A stretch of DNA of 64,000 nt from Burkholderiales bacterium C2 (GTDB lineage: Bacteria > Pseudomonadota > Gammaproteobacteria > Burkholderiales > Burkholderiaceae_C): NCBI GenBank assembly GCA_005503085.1, contig SCOI01000011.1:124001-188000 (forward strand), written 5' to 3'. The translations under genes were made by a program, and so were the position numbers. Positions 8,956-17,645 of the stretch are shown piece by piece. Every line of letters starts with the position of its first letter. The first letter of the stretch is position 1. Below the pieces are notes generated by a model. It was given only the letters and a program-made list of their open reading frames with translations, ran no database searches and was not told the origin of the DNA.

Positions 8956-9420
8956 ATGCAAGCATCCGACAAGGGCCAGGCGGCCTCGCTCGACGGCCAC
9001 GATCTGCGCATCGGCCTGGTGCAGGCCCGCTTCAACGATGCCATCACGAGCAAGCTGGCGCAGACCTGCGTGGCCGAGCTGCTGGCCCTGGGCGTGGCCG
9101 AGGACCATATCCGCCACGTCACCGTGCCCGGTGCGCTGGAGGTGCCGGTGGCCCTGCATGCGATGGCCGAGAGCGAGGACTATGACGCGCTGATCGCGAT
9201 CGGCTGCATCATCCGCGGTGAGACCTACCACTTCGAGCTGGTCGCCAACGAGAGCGGTGCCGGCGTGACCCGGGTCTCGCTGGACTACCAGGTGCCGGTG
9301 GCCAATGCCATCCTGACGGTCGAGAACGAGGCCCAGGCCTGGGTCCGTGCCGAGGAAAAAGGCAGCGATGCCGCCCGCGTTGCGGTCGAGATGGCCAATT
9401 TGATGGAAGCACTGCGCTGA
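8956..9420 (+). CDS. ribH: Lumazine synthase
   Basis: Condenses the pyrimidine from the RibD branch with dihydroxybutanone phosphate to give 6,7-dimethyl-8-ribityllumazine; it acts as a pentamer or a 60-mer capsid. The 154-residue protein shows [23 protein letters not shown] (the histidine is the proton-transfer residue) and the C-terminal [16 protein letters not shown] purine-rich ribosome-binding region (AGAAAGAAGA) precedes the start. The stop overlaps the nusB ATG as TGATG, so the two are translationally coupled. Confidence 0.97.
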   Translation: MQASDKGQAASLDGHDLRIGLVQARFNDAITSKLAQTCVAELLALGVAEDHIRHVTVPGALEVPVALHAMAESEDYDALIAIGCIIRGETYHFELVANESGAGVTRVSLDYQVPVANAILTVENEAQAWVRAEEKGSDAARVAVEMANLMEALR

Positions 9421-9917
9421 TGTCCGACGACAAGAAGACCCCGACGGTCACCACTGCGGCGGTGAAGAAGAAGGCGCCCGCCAAGTCGGCCCGCCGCCGC
9501 TCACGCGAGGCCGCTTTGCAAGGCCTCTACCAATGGCTGGTGTCCGGCGAGGACGGCGCGGTGATCGAGGCCCATCTGCGCGAGCAGGACGGTTTCGGCA
9601 AGCTCGACAAGCCGCATTTCGAGGCCCTGCTGCACGGCTGCATCCAGGAGGCCGCCGATCTGGACGGCGTGCTGGCCAGGCATGTGGACCGCAAGACCAC
9701 CGAGCTGTCGCCGATCGAGCATGGCGTGCTGATGATCGGTGCCTACGAGCTCAAGCACTGCGTCGACATCCCCTACAAGGTGGCGATCAATGAGGCGGTC
9801 GAACTGGCCAAGTCCTTTGGCGGCACCGACGGCCACAAGTATGTGAACGGCGTACTCGACCGCGCCGCCGGCGATCTGCGGCCCACCGAGGTGCAGGCCG
9901 GTCGCGGCGGCCGCTGA
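9420..9917 (+). CDS. nusB: Transcription antitermination factor NusB
   Basis: All-helical RNA-binding protein that, with NusE (S10), recognises boxA in rRNA operons. The core starts at [17 protein letters not shown] and includes [16 protein letters not shown] and the C-terminal [27 protein letters not shown] basic, lysine-rich N-terminal tail of about 25 residues precedes it. ribH-nusB is a widely conserved pair. An aminotransferase gene follows after 18 nt. Confidence 0.96.
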   Translation: MSDDKKTPTVTTAAVKKKAPAKSARRRSREAALQGLYQWLVSGEDGAVIEAHLREQDGFGKLDKPHFEALLHGCIQEAADLDGVLARHVDRKTTELSPIEHGVLMIGAYELKHCVDIPYKVAINEAVELAKSFGGTDGHKYVNGVLDRAAGDLRPTEVQAGRGGR

Positions 9918-9935
9918 ACCCGGCTTGATGCGCCC

Positions 9936-11132
9936 ATGAAGCTGGCCGGTCGGCTCGACCATATCGAGCCTTTCTACGTGATGGAATGCGCCAAGGCCGC
10001 CGCCGAGATCGCGCGCAGCCCGGCCTGCGACCCGGCCCGGGGCGGCCGGCCGATGATCTATCTGAACATCGGCGAGCCCGACTTCACCGCGCCGCCGGCC
10101 GTGCAGGCCGCAGCGAGCGCCTGTGTCGAGGGCGGCCGCACCCAGTACACGCCGGCCACCGGCCTGCCGGCGCTGCGTGAGGCACTGAGCCGCTGGTACC
10201 GCGAGCGCTTCGCGCTGGACATCGCGCCCGAGCGCATCGTCATCACCGCCGGCGCCTCGGCCGCGCTGCAACTGGCCTGCCTGGCCCTGTTCGAGCGCGG
10301 CGACCAGGTGCTGATGCCCGACCCCTGCTACCCCTGCAACCGCCATTTCGTCGCGGCCGCGGATGCCGAGGCCGTGCTGCTGGCAGCCGGTCCCGAGCAG
10401 CGCTTCCAGCTCAGCGCCGCGCAGATCGAGCAGGCCTGGACCGCGCACACCCGCGGCGTGCTGCTGGCCTCGCCCAGCAACCCGACCGGCACCTCGATAG
10501 AGCCCGAGGAGATGCAGGCCATCGTGCAGGCGGTGCGCGCACGCGGCGGCGTCAGTATCGTCGACGAGATCTATCTGGGCCTCAGCTATGAGGAGCGCTT
10601 CGGCCACAGCGTGCTGGCTTGGTGTGGGGATCAGGGCGATGATGTGATCTCGGTCAACAGCTTCTCGAAGTACTTCGGCATGACCGGCTGGCGCCTGGGC
10701 TGGCTGGTGCTGCCACCGGCCCTGGTGGCGCCGATCGAGAAGCTGGCGCAAAACCTCTTCATCTGCGCCTCCAGTGTGGCCCAGCATGCGGCACTGGCCT
10801 GCTTCGAGCCGACCGTGATCGCCGAGTTCGAGCGCCGCCGCGCCGAGTTCCGCGCCCGTCGCGATTTCATCGTGCCGGCCCTGCAGCGGCTCGGCTTCAA
10901 GGTGCCGGTGCTGCCCGATGGCGCTTTCTATGTCTGGATGGACTGCTCGGCCTTCTCCGACAGCAGCTGGGACTTCTGCTTCGAGATGATGGCCCAGGCC
11001 CATGTGGCGCTGACCCCGGGCCGCGACTTCGGCAAGCTCGGCGCCGAGCGCTGGGTGCGGCTGTCCTTTGCCAGTAGCCTCGACGATCTGCAGCAGGCCG
11101 TCGCCCGGCTGGCCCAAGTCTTGAAAGCATGA
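9936..11132 (+). CDS. Class I/II PLP-dependent aminotransferase
   Basis: Fold-type I aminotransferase of 398 residues. Motifs are YLNIGEPDF near residue 45, the substrate/PLP region SPSNPTGT, DEIYLGLSYE, and the PLP lysine in SFSKYFGMTGWRLGW. The C-terminal arginine region is WVRLSFASS. The family includes aspartate, alanine and aromatic aminotransferases, and the substrate cannot be fixed from sequence alone. It sits between nusB and ybgC-tolQRA and its stop overlaps the ybgC start, so it belongs to the same transcription unit. Confidence 0.9.
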   Translation: MKLAGRLDHIEPFYVMECAKAAAEIARSPACDPARGGRPMIYLNIGEPDFTAPPAVQAAASACVEGGRTQYTPATGLPALREALSRWYRERFALDIAPERIVITAGASAALQLACLALFERGDQVLMPDPCYPCNRHFVAAADAEAVLLAAGPEQRFQLSAAQIEQAWTAHTRGVLLASPSNPTGTSIEPEEMQAIVQAVRARGGVSIVDEIYLGLSYEERFGHSVLAWCGDQGDDVISVNSFSKYFGMTGWRLGWLVLPPALVAPIEKLAQNLFICASSVAQHAALACFEPTVIAEFERRRAEFRARRDFIVPALQRLGFKVPVLPDGAFYVWMDCSAFSDSSWDFCFEMMAQAHVALTPGRDFGKLGAERWVRLSFASSLDDLQQAVARLAQVLKA

Positions 11133-11542
11133 TGAGCGATTTCGAGCACGGGCTGCGGGTCTACTGGGAAGACACCGATGCCGGCGGCGTGGTGTTCTAT
11201 GCCAACTATCTGAAGTTCTTCGAGCGCGCCCGCACCGAGTGGCTGCGTGCGCTGGGCTTCGAGCAGGAGCGCATGCGCCACGAAGAAGGCGTGATGTTCA
11301 TCGTCAGCGCCACCTCGCTGCGCTATCTGAGCCCGGCGCGGCTGGACGATTTTTTACATGTCTCGGTGGCCGTGCGCGAGCGCGGCCGTGTCAGCATGAC
11401 GCTTTATCAGCAGGCCCGGCGCGGTGACGTGCTGCTGGCCGAAGGCGAGATCCGCATCGGCTGCGTCGGCGCCCGAGATTTCAAACCGAGCCGCATCCCG
11501 GCCTCCATCCAACAAGCGCTGGATTCCCTGAACCCACCATGA
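11129..11542 (+). CDS. ybgC: Tol-Pal associated acyl-CoA thioesterase YbgC
   Basis: Hot-dog fold thioesterase of 137 residues. The active-site segment is YWEDTDAGGVVFYANYLKFFERARTEW (read from residue 11), with the catalytic aspartate in DTDAGG. YbgC acts on short-chain or acyl-ACP-related substrates and is the usual first gene of tol operons. Two ATG codons (11129, 11132) overlap the aminotransferase stop. The 3' end overlaps tolQ by 4 nt. Confidence 0.95.
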   Translation: MMSDFEHGLRVYWEDTDAGGVVFYANYLKFFERARTEWLRALGFEQERMRHEEGVMFIVSATSLRYLSPARLDDFLHVSVAVRERGRVSMTLYQQARRGDVLLAEGEIRIGCVGARDFKPSRIPASIQQALDSLNPP

Positions 11543-12234
11543 ATCAAGACCTGTCCATTGTTGCCCTGATCATGCACGCCAGCCTGCCCGTGCAGCTGGT
11601 GATCGTCGGCCTGCTGGCGATGTCGCTGGCCAGCTGGAGCGTGATCTTCAACAAGTTCTTCGCGCTCTCGCGCATCAAGGCCGGCAATGAGGGTTTCGAG
11701 TCCGAGTTCTGGTCCGGCAAGAACCTCAACGAGCTCTACAACAGCGTCAATGGCCGCCAGGGCGGCGCGCCGCTGGAGCGCATCTTCGCGGCCGGCATGC
11801 GGGAGTTCCTGAAGCTGCGCGAACGCCGTGTCGCCGAACCGACCGCCCTGCTCGACGGCGCGCGCCGCGCGATGCGCGCGAGCTACCAGCGCGAACTCGA
11901 CGCGATGGAGAGCCATCTGTCCTTCCTCGCCTCGGTCGGCTCGGTCTCGCCTTATATCGGCCTGTTCGGCACCATCTGGGGCATCATGCATGCCTTCGTG
12001 GGCCTGTCGAACCTGCAGCAGGTGACGCTGGCCACCGTGGCGCCGGGCATTGCCGAGGCCCTGGTCGCCACCGCGATCGGCCTGTTCGCCGCCATCCCTG
12101 CGGTGCTGGCCTATAACCGCTTCGCCCGCCAGATCGACCGCAGCGCGATCACCTTGGAGACCTTCATCGAAGAGTTCTCCAACATCCTGCAGCGCAATGC
12201 CGGTGCGCCCGCCGGCCATCACGGGGCCGATTGA
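11539..12234 (+). CDS. tolQ: Tol-Pal system proton channel subunit TolQ
   Basis: Inner membrane protein of the MotA/TolQ/ExbB family, 231 residues. Three hydrophobic segments lie near residues 15-35, 130-155 and 165-190. The conserved family sequence VGSVSPYIGLFGTIWGIMHAF precedes the second helix (quoted here in part as GLFGTIWGIM). It forms the proton-driven motor with TolR that energises TolA during cell division. It overlaps ybgC and is followed after 1 nt by tolR. Confidence 0.96.
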   Translation: MNQDLSIVALIMHASLPVQLVIVGLLAMSLASWSVIFNKFFALSRIKAGNEGFESEFWSGKNLNELYNSVNGRQGGAPLERIFAAGMREFLKLRERRVAEPTALLDGARRAMRASYQRELDAMESHLSFLASVGSVSPYIGLFGTIWGIMHAFVGLSNLQQVTLATVAPGIAEALVATAIGLFAAIPAVLAYNRFARQIDRSAITLETFIEEFSNILQRNAGAPAGHHGAD

Positions 12235-12235
12235 G

Positions 12236-12670
<435 letters not shown>

Positions 12671-12683
12671 GACAGCGTCCCGC

Positions 12684-13586
12684 ATGAGCAGCAGCACCTT
12701 CGCGCCCACCGGCTTCGACGCGAGCCGCCCGCCGCCCTCGGCCGGCCTGGGCCGCGGCTTCGCGCTGGCCCTGCTGGCCCATGGCCTGCTGATCATCGCG
12801 CTGACCGCCGGCGTGCAATGGCGCTCCAAGACCGAACCGGCCTTCGAGGCCGAGCTGTGGGCCGCGGTGCCGGTGGCAGCGGCGCCGCGCGAGGAGGCCC
12901 CGCCGCCCGAGCCCGAGCCGGTCGTCAAGCCCGCGCCACCCAAACCCGAGCCCCCGCCGCCCGATCTGCAGGCCCAGCGCGATGCCGAGATCGCGATTGC
13001 CAAGGCGCGGGAGAAGAAGCGCGAAGAGCTGGAAGCCAAGCGCCTGGCCGAGCTGGAAGAACAGCGCAAGCAAAAGCTGCGCGAGCTGCAGGAACAGAAG
13101 GACAAGGCGGCCAAGGACGCCAAGACCCTGAAGGAGCAGCAGGCCAAGGAGCAAAAGCTCAAGGACGACAAGGCCCGCCAGGACAGCAAGAAGGCGGAGG
13201 CCCTGGCCGAAAAGCGTGCCGAGGCGCAGCGCCAGGAAAACCTGCGCCGCATCCAGGGCATGGCCGGCGCCAGCGGTGGCCCGCAGGCCACCGGCACGGC
13301 GCTGCAGAGCGCCGGCCCGTCGCCGAGCTATGGCGGCCGCATCAAGGCGCGCATCCGGCCCAACATCATCTACAGCGAATCCGGCGCCGGCAATCCGGTC
13401 GCCGAGGTCGAGGTGCGCGCCGCCGCCGATGGCCACATCATCGGCCGCAAGCTGCTGAAGTCCAGCGGCGATGCCGAGTGGGACAAGGCCGTGCTGCGCG
13501 CGATCGACAAGACCGAGATGCTGCCGCGCGATGTCGACGGCCGCGTGCCCTCGGTGCTGGTGATCACCTTCCAGCCGAAGGACTGA
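12684..13586 (+). CDS. tolA: Periplasm-spanning energy transducer TolA
   Basis: TolA of 300 residues. One membrane helix is near the N-terminus (FALALLAHGLLIIALTAGV), followed by a proline-rich segment (PPPEPEPVVKPAPPKPEPPP), a long K/E/A/Q-rich helical domain (about residues 95-195) and a C-terminal domain that ends GRVPSVLVITFQPKD. The start at 12684 fits the membrane-anchor layout. The usual downstream tolB and pal are absent; the next gene converges from the other strand and overlaps the tolA 3' end by 23 nt. Confidence 0.94.
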   Translation: MSSSTFAPTGFDASRPPPSAGLGRGFALALLAHGLLIIALTAGVQWRSKTEPAFEAELWAAVPVAAAPREEAPPPEPEPVVKPAPPKPEPPPPDLQAQRDAEIAIAKAREKKREELEAKRLAELEEQRKQKLRELQEQKDKAAKDAKTLKEQQAKEQKLKDDKARQDSKKAEALAEKRAEAQRQENLRRIQGMAGASGGPQATGTALQSAGPSPSYGGRIKARIRPNIIYSESGAGNPVAEVEVRAAADGHIIGRKLLKSSGDAEWDKAVLRAIDKTEMLPRDVDGRVPSVLVITFQPKD

Positions 13587-14064
13587 AGCGGCAGATCAAG
13601 GCGTCGGCCGACCAGCGGCCGGCGCCCCAGAAGGCCACCATCAGCAGCAGCGCGCCCCATAGCTGATGACTCAGCAGCGCGGCCGGAGCGATCTCGCTGA
13701 GGCTCAGCACGGCCATGATATTGACCACAGTCAGGCCCAGCGCGGCAAAGCGCCCGCCCAGGCCCAGCGCCAGCAGCACCGGCAGCAGCAACTCACCGCC
13801 GGTGCCCAGCCAGGCCGCCAGCTCGGGCGACAGCAGGGGCACGCGGTACTCGTCCTCGAACAGCAAGAGCGTCGTCGACCAATCGCGGATCTTGGTCAGG
13901 CCGGACAGAAAGAAGACCTGGGCCACATAAAGCCGCGCCGCCAGCAGCGCCAGCGAGCGCAGATGATGGGTCAGTGCGGCCAGCGGTGCGGCCATGGTCA
14001 GCGGCCGCTCCAGGCCAGGGTCGCTGGCCGCGCGCAGCAGCAGGGTCGCGGGATTGCTCATCAT
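13564..14064 (-). CDS. DoxX-family membrane protein of the bufferin locus
   Basis: Small integral membrane protein of 166 residues with about four hydrophobic segments. The DoxX signature region includes RLYVAQVFFLSGLTKIRDW and LGTGGELLLPVLLALGLGGR. Start [10 protein letters not shown] at 14064 overlaps the bufC stop. DoxX-like proteins are frequent partners in MNIO/DUF2282 clusters; a redox or quinone-linked role is likely but not shown here. Its end overlaps the convergent tolA by 23 nt. Confidence 0.88.
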   Translation of the reverse strand: MMSNPATLLLRAASDPGLERPLTMAAPLAALTHHLRSLALLAARLYVAQVFFLSGLTKIRDWSTTLLLFEDEYRVPLLSPELAAWLGTGGELLLPVLLALGLGGRFAALGLTVVNIMAVLSLSEIAPAALLSHQLWGALLLMVAFWGAGRWSADALICRFSPSAGR

Positions 14065-14825
14065 GGGGACTCCGTGAAAGGGATGACCGCCTGCAGCCAG
14101 GCCTCGGACAGGGCGGCTTGCAGCCAGGCGGCGAAGTCGAAGCCGGCATGGGCGGCCAGGGTTTGATCGAGGGCCTGCTGCAGGCTTTGACCCTGCAGCA
14201 GCGCCTGCATGAACAGCGCCTGGTCGGCAGCGAGCAGACGGGCCTCGGCCCGCCAGCCCTGCCGCCACACCAACACGATGAGGTGTTCGTCAGCGCTGCC
14301 GGCCAGGTCCAGCGGCCACCGCGCCGCCGCCGAACCGAGCAGCGACAGCAGCTGCAAGCCGCGCCGCAGCCGCAGGCAAAGCCGGTCCGTTTCCTGCTCG
14401 GCGAGCAGTTGCAGCGAGCCGGCATCGAGTTCAGCGTCCAAGGCCCGCTCGGCCTGATGGGCGGCCCATTCCAGCCGCGCCAGATCGGGCAGCCAGGCCG
14501 GCATGCCGGGCTGATCACGCAGGAACTCGGGCAAGGCCTGACCCCAGCAGCCCAGATCACCGCGCTCCGGTGGGCAGGCACGCCAGAAGGCCCAGGCCAT
14601 CGCCGCGAACTCGGTCTCGCCGAGCGCCTGCTGCAGGCGGCTGAACACCGAGGCCAGGGTCTGGGCGGCCAGCGCCTTGGCATGGCCGCGATAAGCTTGC
14701 AGGCCCCGGGGCAGTGATACGGTGCCCAGGGCTCGGGCCCCGGGCGGCGGCGCTGCGGGGTGAGGTGTTTGCAGCAGCGCTTGCAGCAGCGCCAGCTGGC
14801 GGCGCAACTCGGCCGCGCGGCTCAT
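14061..14825 (-). CDS. bufC: DUF2063/HvfC-like RiPP partner protein (BufC)
   Basis: Protein of 254 residues in the HvfC/BufC (DUF2063) family. The N-terminal part resembles the putative DNA-binding DUF2063 domain ([30 protein letters not shown]), and the C-terminal part is a leucine-rich helical domain. In bufferin systems this partner binds the precursor peptide and helps the MNIO enzyme modify cysteines. It overlaps bufB (4 nt) and doxX (4 nt). The family call rests on motif and context and is weaker than for bufB. Confidence 0.86.
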   Translation of the reverse strand: MSRAAELRRQLALLQALLQTPHPAAPPPGARALGTVSLPRGLQAYRGHAKALAAQTLASVFSRLQQALGETEFAAMAWAFWRACPPERGDLGCWGQALPEFLRDQPGMPAWLPDLARLEWAAHQAERALDAELDAGSLQLLAEQETDRLCLRLRRGLQLLSLLGSAAARWPLDLAGSADEHLIVLVWRQGWRAEARLLAADQALFMQALLQGQSLQQALDQTLAAHAGFDFAAWLQAALSEAWLQAVIPFTESP

Positions 14826-15691
14826 CGCGGCGCCGCCGCGCGCAGGCAGTCCTGCATCAGAGAGGCTTCATCCAGCAGCACGGCGAGCTCGGGCAGGTCG
14901 GTGTCCCACTCGATCAGGCTGGGCACGGCGCCCAGGCGCCGCAGCGCATGGCGGTAGACCTGCCAGACGGGCGCATGAACCCGGCTGCCATGGTCGTCGA
15001 TGACGATATCGTTCAGCCGCGCATAGCCGGCCAGATGGATCTCGCCAACCACACCCGGGTTCAAAGCGTCGATCCATGCGCAGGCCGCGCGCACCGCCGC
15101 CTCCTCATCGGCGCCCCGGTTCAGTGCATTGACCACCAGATTGTTGACATCCAGCAGCAGGCCGCAGCCGCTGCGCCGCACCAGCGCATTGAAGAATTCG
15201 GGCTCGGCGATCCGGTCATCCTCCCAGGCCAGATAGGCGCTGAGGTTCTCGACCAGCAGCGGGCGGCGCAGCCGCTCCTGCACCGTCTGCACATTGGCCA
15301 CCATGATGTCCAGGCTGCTTTCGCTGAAGGCGATCGGCAGCAGGTCATTGGCATGCAGCGCCGGCCCGGCGTCCATGCCGGGCACACGGGCAAAGCTCGC
15401 ATGGTCGGAGACGCGCAGCGGCTGCACTGCCTCGACCAGGCGGGCCAGTTGCTCCAGATGCCAGGGGTCGAGCCCGGCCGCCGAGCCCAGCGAGAGCCCG
15501 ACGCCGTGCAGGCTGATCTCATAGTGCTCGCGCGCGCGCAGCAAGACCTGGCGAGCCGCCCCCCCGGGCGCGAAGAAGTTCTCCGAGTGCAGCTGCAGAA
15601 AGCCCAGATCGGGCCGCTGCTGCATCAGCGCCTGGTAGTGCGGCTGGCGCCAGCCGATACCGACGTTTGAAGAGGCAGGAGCTTCACGCAT
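14822..15691 (-). CDS. bufB: MNIO-family (DUF692) iron enzyme, BufB
   Basis: Multinuclear non-heme iron-dependent oxidative enzyme of 289 residues with a TIM-barrel fold. Conserved metal and active-site candidates are in [43 protein letters not shown] and DDHGSRV. Characterised bufferin MNIOs convert precursor cysteines into thiooxazole-type heterocycles. The neighbouring DUF2282 gene 19 nt upstream supplies the likely substrate, and DUF2063 and DoxX genes follow with 4-nt overlaps. Confidence 0.94.
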   Translation of the reverse strand: MREAPASSNVGIGWRQPHYQALMQQRPDLGFLQLHSENFFAPGGAARQVLLRAREHYEISLHGVGLSLGSAAGLDPWHLEQLARLVEAVQPLRVSDHASFARVPGMDAGPALHANDLLPIAFSESSLDIMVANVQTVQERLRRPLLVENLSAYLAWEDDRIAEPEFFNALVRRSGCGLLLDVNNLVVNALNRGADEEAAVRAACAWIDALNPGVVGEIHLAGYARLNDIVIDDHGSRVHAPVWQVYRHALRRLGAVPSLIEWDTDLPELAVLLDEASLMQDCLRAAAPR

Positions 15692-15710
15692 GGGGGTCGG
15701 GTCTTGTCGC

Positions 15711-15989
15711 TTACTTCTTCGCCTTGGCCTTGGCTTCCTCGGCCGTCATGCCCTTCATGGCCTTGCATTCGCCCTTGGCCACATACTTCCATTCGTCGGG
15801 GGCGTTGTCGGCCTTGGACTGGCCGGCGCAGGAGTGGGTGCCGCTGAGATTGGCGCAGTCGTTCTGGCCGGCCTTGGCGACGCCATAGCATTTTTCCTTG
15901 GCGGCCTTGTCCTGGGCCATGGCTTGGCCGACCGCGCCCATGGACAGGGCGGCGGCCAGCGCGGACGAAACGAGTTGGGATGTCTTCAT
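15711..15989 (-). CDS. bufA: DUF2282 bufferin precursor peptide, BufA
   Basis: Small 92-residue precursor with a Sec signal peptide (about residues 1-25, cleavage after QAMA). The mature part holds four cysteines, C34 ([10 protein letters not shown]), C45 (NDCAN), C54 (HSCAG) and C75 (GECKAM), and ends in a lysine/alanine-rich tail. This matches DUF2282 bufferins, which are post-translationally modified copper-binding peptides. An AAGGA ribosome-binding site precedes the ATG. It is the first gene of the minus-strand buf operon. Confidence 0.93.
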   Translation of the reverse strand: MKTSQLVSSALAAALSMGAVGQAMAQDKAAKEKCYGVAKAGQNDCANLSGTHSCAGQSKADNAPDEWKYVAKGECKAMKGMTAEEAKAKAKK

Positions 15990-16110
15990 CAGAGTTCCTT
16001 GAGGTGTAGGGTTGAGATCGAGGCCGACGCATCATGCGTTGGACACCTGTGTGTCGCAAGTGCCGGCCAAGTCCTTACACTGCGCCCATCGAAAATTCCG
16101 AGCCCTCTTG
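15990..16110. promoter_or_regulatory. Divergent control region between bufA and the ECF sigma gene
   Basis: On the minus strand GTAAGG (16073-16078) and CGAC (16053-16056) are separated by 16 nt. This resembles the GTAACC-16-CGAA type of ECF promoter known for Caulobacter SigF, so it is the best candidate bufA promoter. ACTTG occurs twice as a direct repeat inside it. Between it and bufA lie two inverted repeats: ACGCAT-C-ATGCGT (16027-16039) and ACAC-CT-GTGT (16043-16052). The promoter call is a motif match only. Confidence 0.45.
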
Positions 16111-16674
16111 ATGAGCGACTACGCCAAGGCCATCGAAGCGCTGCGTCCACAGCTGCTGAAATACGCGCGGCTGCAGCTGCGCAACGCCGCCTGGGCCGAG
16201 GACGCGGTGTCCGAGACCGTGCTCGCGGCGCTGGAGAAGCCGCAGGCTTTCGGCGGCCAATCGCAGCTCAAGACCTGGCTGGTGGGCATCCTCAAGCACA
16301 AGCTGATCGACCAGATCCGCCGCAACTGCCGCGAGATGTCGACCACGGCCGAGGACGGCGTCGATCTCGACGACGAGCTCTTCCACCCCGACGGCCACTG
16401 GCGCGAAGCCCCGCAGGACTGGGGCGACCCCGAGCAGGCGCTGCGCCAGCTCGAATTCATGAAGGTGCTGGAGGCCTGCGTCGAGCTGCTGCCCGGCCAG
16501 CAGGGCCGCCTGTTCATGATGAGGGAGTGGCTGGAGCTGGACAGCGACGAGATCTGTAAGGCTTTGGCCATCACGCCGACCAATCTCTGGGTCATGCTGC
16601 ACCGCGCCCGGCTGCGGCTGCGTGATTGCCTTCAACTCAACTGGTTCGCGGGCCCGTCGGCGCCCGCCCGATGA
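16111..16674 (+). CDS. ECF-type RNA polymerase sigma factor beside the bufferin operon
   Basis: Sigma-70 family factor of 187 residues with only regions 2 and 4. Region 2 covers about residues 10-75 (AEDAVSETVLAALEK, TWLVGILKHKLIDQIRR). Region 4 lies around 125-175 (LPGQQGRLFMMREWLELDSDE, given here as LPGQQGRLFMMREW, then IT.TNLWVMLHRAR). It is divergent from bufA and its stop overlaps the anti-sigma ATG. It probably activates bufABC in response to a metal or oxidative signal. The start at 16111 is the one that fits ECF length. Confidence 0.9.
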   Translation: MSDYAKAIEALRPQLLKYARLQLRNAAWAEDAVSETVLAALEKPQAFGGQSQLKTWLVGILKHKLIDQIRRNCREMSTTAEDGVDLDDELFHPDGHWREAPQDWGDPEQALRQLEFMKVLEACVELLPGQQGRLFMMREWLELDSDEICKALAITPTNLWVMLHRARLRLRDCLQLNWFAGPSAPAR

Positions 16675-16871
16675 TCATGCTGCTGCGCCGCTCCTGCAAA
16701 CAGGTCACCCATCTCGTGCTGCAGGCCGAGGACCGCGCGCTGCCGCTGCGCGAACGCCTGGCCGTGCGCCTGCATATGTTGGTCTGCAAGGCCTGCCCGC
16801 GATTTGCCGACCAGGTAGCGCTGATGCGCAGCGCCAGCAAGCGCTGGCGGGCCTATTCGGAGTCGGAGTGA
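16671..16871 (+). CDS. Small zf-HC2 anti-sigma factor
   Basis: Protein of 66 residues with the zinc-binding H-x3-C-x2-C motif (H35, C39, C42 in HMLVCKACP). This is the signature of ZAS/zf-HC2 anti-sigma factors. No membrane helix is present, so it should act in the cytoplasm. The start overlaps the sigma stop as ATGA, which indicates coupled translation with its likely partner sigma factor. Confidence 0.88.
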   Translation: MIMLLRRSCKQVTHLVLQAEDRALPLRERLAVRLHMLVCKACPRFADQVALMRSASKRWRAYSESE

Positions 16872-16884
16872 GCGGCCCCGGCGC

Positions 16885-17523
16885 CTAGGCAATCGCCCCG
16901 CCCGTCTCGCGCAGGTCACGCTCGTTCTGCAAGGCCAGCGCCAATGTCATGCGCACGCCCTCGATCATGCTGGCCAGCGCCATGCTGGGCTGGCCGCTGC
17001 TGCGGGCGGCCTGCTCGGGCAGATAGGGAATGTGCAGAAAGCCGCTGCGCACGCCGCTGCCGGCCAGCCGGTGCTGCAGGCCGTAGAACAGATGGTTGCA
17101 GACAAAGGTGCCTGCGCTCTGCGACACCGAGGCCGGCAGGCCGGCCGCGCGCAGGCCGTGGACGATGGCCTTGATCGGCAGGGTCGAGAAATAGGCCGCC
17201 GGCCCGCTCTCCAGCACCGGCATATCGATGGGCTGGGCCCCGGCGTTGTCGGCGATGCGGGCATCGTCGACATTGATCGCGACCCGCTCCAGCGACAGAT
17301 CGCTGCGCCCGCCCGCCTGGCCCAGGGCCAGCACCAGGCCCGGCCGCAGCTCGGCCAGCGCCTCGTCGAGCACGCGCAGCGACTGCCCGAACACGCAGGG
17401 CAGCTGGCGCGCCACGATGCGTGCCGGGCCCAGCGTCTCGCCGTCCAGCGCACGGGCGATTTCCCAGGCGGGGTTGATGGCCTCGCCCCCGAAGGGCTCG
17501 AAACCGGTCAGCAGAATATTCAT
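16885..17523 (-). CDS. pcp: Pyroglutamyl-peptidase I
   Basis: Cysteine peptidase that removes N-terminal pyroglutamate from peptides. Length (212) and the catalytic triad fit: E79 in SLERVA, C142 in [12 protein letters not shown] and H164 in GFLHIPYLP. The N-terminus [13 protein letters not shown] is typical. It converges with the anti-sigma gene (13 nt between stops) and is divergent from the TRAP operon. Confidence 0.97.
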   Translation of the reverse strand: MNILLTGFEPFGGEAINPAWEIARALDGETLGPARIVARQLPCVFGQSLRVLDEALAELRPGLVLALGQAGGRSDLSLERVAINVDDARIADNAGAQPIDMPVLESGPAAYFSTLPIKAIVHGLRAAGLPASVSQSAGTFVCNHLFYGLQHRLAGSGVRSGFLHIPYLPEQAARSSGQPSMALASMIEGVRMTLALALQNERDLRETGGAIA

Positions 17524-17542
17524 GGCGTCATGGCTGGCTGTC

Positions 17543-17589
17543 GAATCGGCCCGATGCTAACCCGCCGAATCGGGGTGACTACCAATCGG
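17543..17589. repeat. Three direct AATCGG repeats between pcp and dctP
   Basis: GAATCGG occurs at 17543-17549 and 17567-17573, and AATCGG again at 17584-17589, within the 122-nt divergent gap. Same-direction spacing of about two helical turns between the first two could mark a regulator site for the TRAP operon or pcp. No strong sigma-70 hexamers were identified beside them. Confidence 0.35.
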
Positions 17590-17645
17590 CAAGCGCGCCG
17601 GCACGCCCCATGCTCGCACCATTGCCCCGCTGAAGGAGTGTTCGC

